Source: Plebeiibacterium sediminum | GTDB taxonomy: Bacteria; Bacteroidota; Bacteroidia; Bacteroidales; Marinilabiliaceae | DNA: 64,000 nt | Direction: 5' to 3' | NCBI RefSeq assembly: GCF_026013605.1 | Contig: NZ_JAPDPJ010000030.1 | Location: 1-64,000, forward strand | In this document: positions 1-7,561 of the stretch, one piece after another | Numbering within the stretch: position 1 is the first letter of the stretch | Layout: every line of letters begins with the position of its first letter | Notes under the pieces: generated by a model | Told to the model about the DNA's origin: nothing | Seen by the model: only the letters and a program-made list of their open reading frames with translations | The model's database searches: none | Made by a program: the position numbers and the translations under genes

Positions 1-67
1 AGCCTATTCATTTTTTCCAAAGAAACCTGCTATTAAAGTTGAGCAAATTAAGTCTGATCAATTAGCC

Positions 68-364
68 TTATTTTAGAATCGAACTGAGGTTATAACTCAC
101 CTGTGCTGGCTTTCTTAAAATAGGAGAGTAGTGAATCCACAGATACATTTTATGAATTGTATTGTTTTTTACTTTTATAAAAGTAGATATAAATTCAATG
201 ATCGGTTTCATATCTGTATTCCCCTTTAAAGTGATGTAGCCATTAGCTATAGCCGATTGTAAGTAGCTAATAAAGACTTTTGGAGTATGCCTCCACTCAA
301 GATATATTTCCTGTATTTGACCAGATAACAGAGCCCGGGTTAAACATGGTATCGGCTGATGGTT
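68..364 (-). pseudogene. 5'-truncated ORF fragment, weakly RteC-like
   Basis: A 98-codon open frame on the minus strand runs from a stop at 367-365 to a TAA at 70-68, with no usable start near its beginning, so it looks like the C-terminal part of a gene whose 5' end is lost. The composition is protein-like: it includes the stretches EIYLEWRHTPKVFISYLQSA and NTDMKPIIEFISTFIKV. The pattern W..P/SK....L..A..N..I...G..D.K.II.F...F.V is faintly like the C-terminal half of RteC-family proteins of Bacteroidota mobile elements, but I cannot confirm this by eye. It could also be chance, although the neighbouring transposase debris makes a gene remnant plausible. Confidence 0.3.
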
Positions 365-488
365 TTATTGTTAATTTGCTTATTTGTTGAAATGTTATTT
401 CAAGCTGTAAATTTCTTTGTTCCTTTCTGCTTTTTCCTTTTTCCGTTATCGTTAGTACTAAAGTATATTGAAAAGTGCGTTGAAAAAA

Positions 489-515
489 TAACAGTAATTT
501 TACTGTTACTTTTTG
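489..515 (+). terminator. hairpin with T-run, terminator-like
   Basis: A 9-bp perfect stem (489-497 with 500-508, sequence TAACAGTAA / TTACTGTTA) is followed by CTTTTT. It could terminate a transcript entering from the left, but no gene on the plus strand precedes it inside the window. Confidence 0.35.
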
Positions 516-600
516 CTGTTGTAATATGTTGATATATAGATGTATGTGGTTTTTAGTGTTTGAATTTGTAATTCGATTTACCCCCCATAAAGCTCCAGAA

Positions 601-696
601 TTCCATTTTTAGCCAAAAATGATGGTTTTGGATTCCACTTTTTGGCAAAAACGACTGTTTTGGATTCCGATTTTGGCCATTTTTACACTTTTTGGG
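601..696. repeat. three degenerate 32-bp tandem repeats
   Basis: Three consecutive copies begin at 601, 633 and 665. Each starts TTCC[A/G] and ends in TTTTGGA or TTTTGGG, with a GCCAAAA / GGCAAAA core in the first two; the third copy is more diverged. The period is close to three units of the 11-bp array that follows. The frame is open on both strands only because of the repeat structure; I do not regard it as coding. Confidence 0.55.
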
Positions 697-704
697 TGCT
701 TTTC

Positions 705-940
705 TTCGCACCTTGTTCGCAATTCTTCGCACCGTCTTCGCAAAACCTATGCACTTTGTATGCACCGTCTTCGCATTCTGTATGCATTTGCTACGGACTT
801 TGTATGGAACGCGTTCGCAGATCTCCACAGGCGCTACACAGGTTCTATGCAAGTTCTTCGCCCTAAGAGTGCGAAGAACTTGCATAGAACCTGCATTAAA
901 AAGGTGAAGAATTGCGAACTTGTATCGAAGGTGTATCATA
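705..940. repeat. 11-bp degenerate tandem array in two inverted halves
   Basis: Units of 11 bp (two or three of 10 bp) follow the pattern T[T/A][C/T]GCANNNNN. In the first half (705-867, 15 units) the [C/T]GCA core recurs at 707, 718, 728, 739, 750, 761, 772, 783, with variants at 794 and 805, then 816, 848 and 859. The second half (865-940, about 7 units) carries the same unit on the other strand. The two halves meet at a long perfect hairpin. Several overlapping ORFs cross it but are artefacts of the repeat. Confidence 0.75.
839..893. repeat. 23-bp perfect inverted repeat, 9-nt loop
   Basis: Arm 839-861 is exactly complementary to arm 871-893, with loop 862-870 (CCTAAGAGT). It forms the junction of the two inverted halves of the 11-bp array. 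There is no T-run after either arm, so a simple intrinsic terminator is unlikely. Confidence 0.8.
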
Positions 941-981
941 GCAGGGTAACAGCAGGTGAGTATTTAAAGCGCTGAAAATAT

Positions 982-1269
982 TTAATGGGCAAAAAGATCT
1001 GCTTCTCGGTCTATCAGCCATTTTTCTTTTTTGAGTCCATTGCATTTAGGAAAATGCCTGTTTCTGTAACCGTTGTAAGAGTAATGTTCGTAACTACACT
1101 CAGGATTATCGCATTTGTCCTGATGATAACCAAGCACAGCAGTTTTGCAATTGGCCAGATTTGTAAACACCTTTTTCTTATGAGCATTTAAATACCCGGC
1201 CTCAATTACCACTTGTTTATGTTGCCTAATGATATCTCCAATTTCATATTTGGGTCTGTAGTTACTCAT
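982..1269 (-). pseudogene. IS91-type transposase, N-terminal remnant
   Basis: The 95 residues match the N-terminal zinc-binding region of IS91-family (Y2, HUH rolling-circle) transposases: a YEIGDIIRQ start, then CDNPEC...HYSYNGYRNRHFPKC and W(L)IDREADLF. Family members are usually near 380 residues, so the whole catalytic part with the HUH and tyrosine motifs is missing after residue 95. Two cysteines normally present in the CRNRHCPKC motif are replaced here (YRNRHFPKC), which also indicates decay. The ORF ends beside the 11-bp array. It is almost certainly non-functional. Confidence 0.75.
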
Positions 1270-2016
1270 TTTTGCAACCGATCAAGCGGAGAAACAAGCG
1301 GATTAGATTTTAAGATAGGCAAGTTGTATAGGGACGCATTATGTTATTGTAGCTTTGGGGTGCTGTTTTTGGCGTTGCTTTTGCCTGGGTACAGCTTTTA
1401 AAACTTTGGAGTAAATATGTTGAAGTGAGGTACGACCAAAACTATTTATGAGAAAGGATTAAAGGCTATGGATGCCCCAGGTTACCTGGGGTGAGGGGTT
1501 TAAGGCATTTTTAGTTGTGAGGTACGAACAGTGGAATGACTTAAATACCGAATGTGTGTATGGCGCTGATTACAAATCAAGCGCCAGCAATAGTTGTTAA
1601 TTGAGCGCCAATAGGGCAAAAGGTATGACGAAAACAGCACCAGAAGGGTAGGGAAGTGGCAAACATGGATTAAATAGATTTTTGGATGAGGAATTGTGTG
1701 TGGGTATAAACAGCTATTGCCATTGACCAAGCGTGCTGTAAATATTCGATGGTAAGTGCTGTTATCTAAAAGGAGGTTTTTGAGTGTAATGTAGTGAAGT
1801 GAAAATACCGGGATGTGTGAAGGATTGATTACAAATCAAGCGACAAACAAGATGAGTTGTTTGCCACTTTTGATGTGTTTGGAGTGATTGGTCAAAGCTA
1901 GTAAAATCAAATAGTTAAAGTTTGTATTATTATTTACTTTTTCATATATTTTAAATAACAAATAATTCTTTAAAAATGATTTAAAAAAGTAACTAAAAAC
2001 ATTAACCGCCCTTTTT
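1270..2016. other. non-coding stretch with repeat debris
   Basis: No convincing gene is seen. It holds a 17-bp palindrome at 1475-1491 (CCCCAGGT-T-ACCTGGGG) and two related copies of a longer degenerate repeat. Short ORFs here (for example on the minus strand at 1500-1730) run through the repeats and show no family resemblance. The last 100 bp before 2017 are very AT-rich and should contain the promoter of the kinase, but no clear -33/-7 pair can be assigned. Confidence 0.55.
1515..1860. repeat. two copies of a degenerate repeat with shared 17-mer
   Basis: The 17-mer TGATTACAAATCAAGCG occurs at 1567-1583 and 1826-1842. Both are preceded by AAATACCG or AAATACCGGG and a GTGTG stretch, and in both the 17-mer is part of a small hairpin (TTGAT/ATCAA or GGCGC..GCGCC). 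A third piece, GTGAGGTACGA, occurs near 1425 and 1515. This looks like eroded ends of a repetitive element, consistent with the transposase remnants nearby. Confidence 0.5.
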
Positions 2017-4557
2017 ATGATTGATAAATTATTTAGAAGTATTCCAAATTATATAATTGTATTAATTAGTTTTTTTATATTAATAATTTCACTAGCAGTA
2101 GGAATTATACTTGCTTCAAGTCACCAGAATCAGATTTTTAATTCACAAAAGAAGTATGCCAGATATATCAATATTGCAGGAAAGCAACGTATGCTTTCTC
2201 AACGTATTGCATTAATAGTTTTAAAACAGAAAGATCAGACACATCCAAATTATTTAGAAGTAAAGGAGCTCGTTGATGAATTTCAGGAGAATCATAAGTT
2301 TTTAACGACCGGTTTGATGAATGATACATTAAGTATGTTTTATTTTACTCAACCCACAATTTTGGATAGTCGAGTTAATCTTTTTATAAAAGATATACGA
2401 AATTATCTCAATACGAAAAACAAGGAATTATATGGTAAAAGAATAATTCAAGAGTCTAATGACATCTTACCATATTTACATACAGCCACAGGACTATTTC
2501 AATATTCTTCAGAGGATATTATCTATAGTATAAATGAAGAAAATAAAAGTTTGGTTATTAAATTATTCTTATTGCTATTTGCAATGTTTCTTATTGTCAT
2601 AATTCCAGCCTCATTTAGAATAAGGAAAAATGATCGTGCACTTATTGAAAAAACAAAAATTTTAGAAAGAACTTTAGAGAAACTTGAAGAAAATGAGAGT
2701 CTATTAAGATTGGCTTTAGAAAAGAATGGTTTGGCATATTGGATTATTGATCAGGAAAATGATACAAAATACTTTTCGTCAGTCGGATATGAAATTCTCG
2801 GTTTAGATAAAAACAAAGAAATTACATCAGATATATGGAATAGCATAATACATCCAGATGATAAAGAAAAAATTATTCGGGATTTAAGCAGTCTGATATC
2901 AATGGAAAATGAACAATATGAGCATGCCCATCGAATTCGGAATAGAGAAGGTCAGTACATCTGGATTAAAGTTTATGCAGCTGCCGAAGTAAAAGATCAA
3001 AAAGTATCCAAAATTATTGGTATTTTTTCAGATATTAATGAGGAAATTAAATTAAAAGAACAGCTTATAGAAGCGAAGGAAAGTGCCATATTAGCAAATA
3101 GGTCAAAATCAGAATTTCTATCTAATATGAGTCATGAAATTCGTACGCCAATGAATAGTATTTTTGGTTATTTGAGTATACTATCAAGACAGATCGATGA
3201 TGAGGTCCAAAGAAAATACCTTAATTATATAAATACAAATAGTAAGCTTTTATTATCATTAATTGATGATATTCTGGATCTCGCAAAAATTGAAGCCGGG
3301 AAGTTAGAATTTGACTTTGGATATGTTGCTATACGCAATCTTATTCATGAAATGAAAACAATATTTAACTATAAACTTCGAGATAAAAATCTCGGTTTTA
3401 AAATAAAGGTAGATGATAATGTTCCTCTTTATGTTGTAACCGATGAATTAAGATTACAGCAAGCAATAACAAATTTGTTAGGTAATGCTATTAAGTTTAC
3501 AGAAGAAGGAGGGGTAGAGCTAAAAGTTAGTGCAGAATTAATTACAGGTTCTACTTATTATTTAAAAATAATAGTTGCAGACACAGGTATTGGTATTGCA
3601 TCAGAAAATCAGAAAGAAATATTTAATTCTTTTCATCAGGTTGATGGTCAGGATATTCGTAAATATGGAGGTACGGGGCTGGGATTGACAATAACAAAAA
3701 ATCTCATATTACAAATGGGAGGAGACATTACTGTTCAAAGTCAACCCGGAAAAGGTTCTGATTTTATAATAGAATTCAAAAATATAACATGTAGTAATAA
3801 TTCAATTGTAAAGTCTGATGAAGATAATAGACTTCAAGAAAATATTGAATTTAAAAATTCTACTATTTTAGTGGTTGATGATATTCCAGATAATAGAGAG
3901 TTGATTAAGGATTTACTTGAAGAAAGGCAACTTCAGATATTTTCATGCTCAAATGGATTTGATGCTCTTAGGTTATTAAAAGAAAAAGAAATAGATTTAG
4001 TTATTACCGATATACAAATGCCAGATATGAGTGGACTTGAATTGGTAGATAAAATATATAGGTTAACAGATAGAAAAATTCCGGTATTTGCTTATACGGC
4101 ATCAGCAACAAAAAATAGATTTAATAAGGATCAACTTTCAATTTTTTCAGCTTTTATTACAAAACCAATCAGGGAGGAAGTGTTGATTAATGAATTAATT
4201 AAATATTTACCTCATCAGGCTTTAAATAATAATGATAAGAATAAAGAAATTGTTGCAAATAATGTTTTTTTTGAAAAAAATATGAGTGTTGAAAAACGAA
4301 ATAAGTTAAGAGCGGAACTAAAAACAATGTTACAAAAGCATAAAAAACTTAAGGAAAGGCAGGCAATGGAGGATGTGAAATCATTTGCTGTTGATAATAT
4401 AGATATTGGTAAAACTTTTAAAATAGATCATTTTATATTATATGGTAATGGATTATTGAAAGCATGCGAAATATTTGATATTGAGTATATCATAAATAGC
4501 TTATCAGAGTTTCATGAATTATTAAATATAATAAACGATGAATTAAGAAAAAACTAG
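2017..4557 (+). CDS. membrane hybrid histidine kinase, PilJ-N sensor, PAS, REC
   Basis: An 846-residue hybrid sensor kinase. Two membrane segments (about 12-33 and 183-200) bracket a periplasmic helical domain beginning INIAGKQRMLSQRIA (51-65), typical of the PilJ-type N-terminal sensor (nitrate/nitrite- or MCP-like). A coiled coil leads to a PAS domain (about 232-345), a dimerisation domain with phospho-acceptor H373 (MSHEIRTPM), an ATPase domain with N-box N486/N490 and GTGLGL, then a receiver with phospho-acceptor D665 and K717. A helical tail (about 745-846) follows and resembles the tails of three other hybrids here, without an obvious HPt histidine. Phosphate likely moves H373 to D665; the output partner is unknown. 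Signal identity is inference. Confidence 0.93.
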   Translation: MIDKLFRSIPNYIIVLISFFILIISLAVGIILASSHQNQIFNSQKKYARYINIAGKQRMLSQRIALIVLKQKDQTHPNYLEVKELVDEFQENHKFLTTGLMNDTLSMFYFTQPTILDSRVNLFIKDIRNYLNTKNKELYGKRIIQESNDILPYLHTATGLFQYSSEDIIYSINEENKSLVIKLFLLLFAMFLIVIIPASFRIRKNDRALIEKTKILERTLEKLEENESLLRLALEKNGLAYWIIDQENDTKYFSSVGYEILGLDKNKEITSDIWNSIIHPDDKEKIIRDLSSLISMENEQYEHAHRIRNREGQYIWIKVYAAAEVKDQKVSKIIGIFSDINEEIKLKEQLIEAKESAILANRSKSEFLSNMSHEIRTPMNSIFGYLSILSRQIDDEVQRKYLNYINTNSKLLLSLIDDILDLAKIEAGKLEFDFGYVAIRNLIHEMKTIFNYKLRDKNLGFKIKVDDNVPLYVVTDELRLQQAITNLLGNAIKFTEEGGVELKVSAELITGSTYYLKIIVADTGIGIASENQKEIFNSFHQVDGQDIRKYGGTGLGLTITKNLILQMGGDITVQSQPGKGSDFIIEFKNITCSNNSIVKSDEDNRLQENIEFKNSTILVVDDIPDNRELIKDLLEERQLQIFSCSNGFDALRLLKEKEIDLVITDIQMPDMSGLELVDKIYRLTDRKIPVFAYTASATKNRFNKDQLSIFSAFITKPIREEVLINELIKYLPHQALNNNDKNKEIVANNVFFEKNMSVEKRNKLRAELKTMLQKHKKLKERQAMEDVKSFAVDNIDIGKTFKIDHFILYGNGLLKACEIFDIEYIINSLSEFHELLNIINDELRKN

Positions 4558-4602
4558 ATAAGTAAATTAATATGTTTATCTAGTTGTTATAATTCTTTTT
4601 AT
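4552..4602 (+). terminator. rho-independent terminator after the PilJ-type kinase
   Basis: A 10-bp perfect stem (4552-4561 with 4576-4585) overlaps the stop codon and is followed by a T-rich tail with CTTTTTATT. It separates the plus-strand kinase from the convergent minus-strand kinase block. Confidence 0.6.
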
Positions 4603-4755
4603 TAGAATTCTGGGTTAATATTTTATATTTTTCAAAGAAACTTACAAAATTAAGAATGAACCATAAACTATTTTTGTAACTTAATTTGGGTTGGAGTATA
4701 CTAATTTTTCTGATGTTTAAAAGTATACGTGAGTCTTGTTATCAAGTCAATATAT

Positions 4756-7092
4756 CTAAATCTTATTAGATTTATTTTCTAAATTATTAATAATTACAGG
4801 AAATTTATCTAAGAGTTTAAGAATATTACTGATATTATATTGATTTCCTGCATCAATTAATTCATTGCCATAATCCTCCATAAAACCTACTTTGTAATCT
4901 AATGATAGATCAACTATTAATTTACCAAATTCTATTACTTTATTCATTGGCTTAAGAGTTTGTAGTTCATCCCATAATTGAAAAGGCTCTCCTTTTAGTT
5001 TGAAAATGAATTCTGATAAATTTTCTATTTTATTGCTATCACTTCCTATTTGATCTTTATTAGTATTTTCAATAGATTGATTAATAATTGTATAAGGAAG
5101 ATTATTCATTAAAATAGTATATAATTGGCTAACTTCTATTGGTTTTAATAATATACCTGAAAATTCACTTTCTATCATTTTATCTATTTGATCTTTCATG
5201 GCAGAAGCAGAATAGGCTATAACAGGTATGTTTTTTAATTTTGTGTTAGAGTGTAATTTTAAAAGTAAATCAAAACCGCTCATATCTGGCATTTTGATAT
5301 CTGTAATTATTAAAGAAGGATGTATTTTTTGAGCTATACTGTAACCTTCAATACCATTTTCAGCTTCATATACTTTTAAATTAGAATTCAAAAGTGCATC
5401 CGCGATAATATTGCGGTTTTGTTTCATATCATCAATTACAAGTATGGTATTTTCATCAAAATTTATGTTGTGTGTATCTAATTGATTCTTCTTTTCAAAG
5501 CTTGTCATTTCTTCTATAAATGGCTTTTCAGGAAATACTAATTTAAATGTACTACCTTTTCCTACTTTTGAGTTAACAGTAATATTTCCTCCCATTAAAT
5601 CGACTAAGTTTTTTGTAATTGATAGACCAAGGCCTGTTCCTTTAGTTTTTTTAGAGTTTTTTGCTTGTTGTTGATGAAAGGGTTCAAATATTTTATGAAT
5701 TGAATCTTCCGGAATACCTATACCTGTATCTGTTATTTCAATGATGAGGTCGCAATAGTTAAAAGAATTTTCTGACAAAATAATAGATTCTGGATTTTGT
5801 GTATATACAGACAATTTTATATATCCATGGTTAGTAAATTTAACCGCATTACCCATTAGATTTATGATAATCTGTTTGAGTTTTAATTCATCGATAAATA
5901 TACCATCAGGTAAGTTTGGTGATATGTTCATAACGAGCTCAATATTTTCATTGGCACATTTTAATCTAAAAATATTTTCAATTTCATTTATTACAATATT
6001 TAAACCAACAAATTCGTAATTAAGCTCAATTCTTCCTGCCTCAATTTTTGATAAATCGAGAATATCATTAATTAGAGAAAGAAGACTTTTTGCGCTGGTT
6101 CTGATCGATTTTAAATAGTCTTGCTGTACTTCCTCTTTAACCATTGATTCTAATAATTCTGAATAGCCCAGTAGAGCATTCATTGGAGTCCGAATTTCAT
6201 GACTCATATTTGCCAAAAATTCACTTTTTGCTTTTGTTGCAGCTTCAGCTATATTTTTAGCTTCAGCCAATTCATTAGTTCTGATTTGAATCATATTTTC
6301 AAGATGTGAGCGATGGTTGTTCAGCTCCTCTTCTTGGAGTTTTCTTTGGGTAATATCCCTTCCACTCATGTAAATAGTTCCGTCAGGAAGAACAATAGCA
6401 TTCATTTCAGAAGGGAATGATGTGCCATCTTTTCTCTCTATTATAAGTTCTTTTGATATAGATCCTCCATTTTTGAGTGTTCGGAAAAAATCATCATAAA
6501 CATTCTTATGTTCTTTCGAAAATAGATCATAAAAATGCATGTTTGCAAATTCTTTTTTTGTAAACCCAATTTCAATACAGCATTTATTATTTACATATAT
6601 AAAATTTTCATTTATATCTACTATAATAATAGTATCGGCAGAGTGTTCTGTAATAGTTCGAAATTTAGCTTCACTTTCTTTTAATCTAAATACTGCTAAA
6701 TGGTGCTCTTTTTCAAGTTTTTTACTCTTTATAGCTCCTTTTATGGCTGGACCTAAGCGTTTAATATACTCTTTCAGAACATAGTCGTCTGCTCCTGATT
6801 TCATACATAACACCGCAGTGTCTTCATTAACAGAGCCAGTTAGTATAATAAAAGGAATAAATGCAGATAAATGTCGTGTTATTCGAAGAGCACTCAGTCC
6901 GTCAAAATTTGGCATATTATAATCTGAAACAATGATGTCCGGTTTATCTTTAGTCAAGGCTACGCGTAATTCATTCTCAGTATCAATAAGCGAAATTTCT
7001 GTGTTGGATAGTGTTTTTTCAATTTCTCTTTTTGCTAACTCTGCATCAATACAATTGTCCTCAATAATTAATACTTTGGTTATTGGTTTCAT
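4756..7092 (-). CDS. cytoplasmic REC-PAS hybrid histidine kinase with terminal REC
   Basis: A 778-residue soluble protein. An N-terminal receiver (D57 in VSDYNMP, lysine 107) is followed by a PAS domain (about 140-255), a coiled coil, a kinase core with H298 (MSHEIRTPM) and N415, GTGLGL near 485, then a second receiver (D598, K650) and a helical tail without a clear HPt histidine. Its ATG overlaps the stop of the upstream receiver by 4 nt (ATGA), so the two are translationally coupled. It is the last gene of a three-gene minus-strand unit: multi-PAS kinase, Rcp1-like receiver, this hybrid. The N-terminal receiver probably takes phosphate or a conformational input from the kinase two genes up. 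Confidence 0.93.
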   Translation of the reverse strand: MKPITKVLIIEDNCIDAELAKREIEKTLSNTEISLIDTENELRVALTKDKPDIIVSDYNMPNFDGLSALRITRHLSAFIPFIILTGSVNEDTAVLCMKSGADDYVLKEYIKRLGPAIKGAIKSKKLEKEHHLAVFRLKESEAKFRTITEHSADTIIIVDINENFIYVNNKCCIEIGFTKKEFANMHFYDLFSKEHKNVYDDFFRTLKNGGSISKELIIERKDGTSFPSEMNAIVLPDGTIYMSGRDITQRKLQEEELNNHRSHLENMIQIRTNELAEAKNIAEAATKAKSEFLANMSHEIRTPMNALLGYSELLESMVKEEVQQDYLKSIRTSAKSLLSLINDILDLSKIEAGRIELNYEFVGLNIVINEIENIFRLKCANENIELVMNISPNLPDGIFIDELKLKQIIINLMGNAVKFTNHGYIKLSVYTQNPESIILSENSFNYCDLIIEITDTGIGIPEDSIHKIFEPFHQQQAKNSKKTKGTGLGLSITKNLVDLMGGNITVNSKVGKGSTFKLVFPEKPFIEEMTSFEKKNQLDTHNINFDENTILVIDDMKQNRNIIADALLNSNLKVYEAENGIEGYSIAQKIHPSLIITDIKMPDMSGFDLLLKLHSNTKLKNIPVIAYSASAMKDQIDKMIESEFSGILLKPIEVSQLYTILMNNLPYTIINQSIENTNKDQIGSDSNKIENLSEFIFKLKGEPFQLWDELQTLKPMNKVIEFGKLIVDLSLDYKVGFMEDYGNELIDAGNQYNISNILKLLDKFPVIINNLENKSNKI

Positions 7093-7553
7093 TTAAGAGT
7101 TGTATTAGAATATGATTTTGGTTTTTCATTTATTGCAAGCCAGTATATACCAATTTGACTTAATTTGTCTACAAATTCATTGAAGTTAATTGGTTTTACA
7201 ACATAGCTGTTTACTCCTAATTTATATGCACGATCAATATCTGGATCTTCTTTTGATGAAGTTACAACAACAACAGGTATTTTTTGTAAAATTTGATCTG
7301 ATTTTATTGCTTCAAGTATTTCAAGCCCACTTACTTTTGGTAGTTTGAGATCTAGTAAAATAACTTTGGGAGGGTCAAAAAGTATTTTATCATCAGTATT
7401 TTTACTATTAAATAAATACTCCATTGCATCCTCGCCATCGTATATTACATTAATATTATTTAGAAGATTATTTTTTTTTAGTGATCTCACAATTAGTTCG
7501 GCATCATTTGGATTATCTTCTATTATTAGTATTTCACATTCTTTGTATTTCAT
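7089..7553 (-). CDS. single-domain response regulator, Rcp1-like
   Basis: 154 residues forming one receiver: acidic pair E/D near IIEDNP, phospho-acceptor D68 (ILLDLKLP), T/S at 98-100 and K120 (VVKPINF). The spacing with LDLKLPK.SG and the long beta2-alpha2 segment are characteristic of the Rcp1 type that partners phytochrome-like and multi-PAS kinases. It starts 8 nt after the large kinase stop codon and overlaps the next gene by ATGA, so all three are one operon. It has no output domain and should act as a phospho-shuttle or protein-binding regulator. It is a clear paralog of the receiver at 44237-44674. Confidence 0.93.
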   Translation of the reverse strand: MKYKECEILIIEDNPNDAELIVRSLKKNNLLNNINVIYDGEDAMEYLFNSKNTDDKILFDPPKVILLDLKLPKVSGLEILEAIKSDQILQKIPVVVVTSSKEDPDIDRAYKLGVNSYVVKPINFNEFVDKLSQIGIYWLAINEKPKSYSNTTLK

Positions 7554-7561
7554 AGTATTGT

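Noticed and set aside
1-14. 14-bp match AGCCTATTCATTTT with 14993-15006
   Set aside because: Short and AT-rich, with no further similarity on either side; probably chance.
705-940. CRISPR array or integron attC array
   Set aside because: Units are 11 bp without spacers, there are no cas genes, no integrase and no core sites; the hairpin is a single junction.
553-975. Overlapping ORFs of 71-128 codons on both strands
   Set aside because: They run through the 11-bp and 32-bp repeats, whose period keeps several frames open; the proteins are repetitive and basic and match no family.
1500-1730. 76-codon minus-strand ORF
   Set aside because: It covers degenerate repeats and has no start context or recognisable domain; a typical spurious ORF of repeat DNA.
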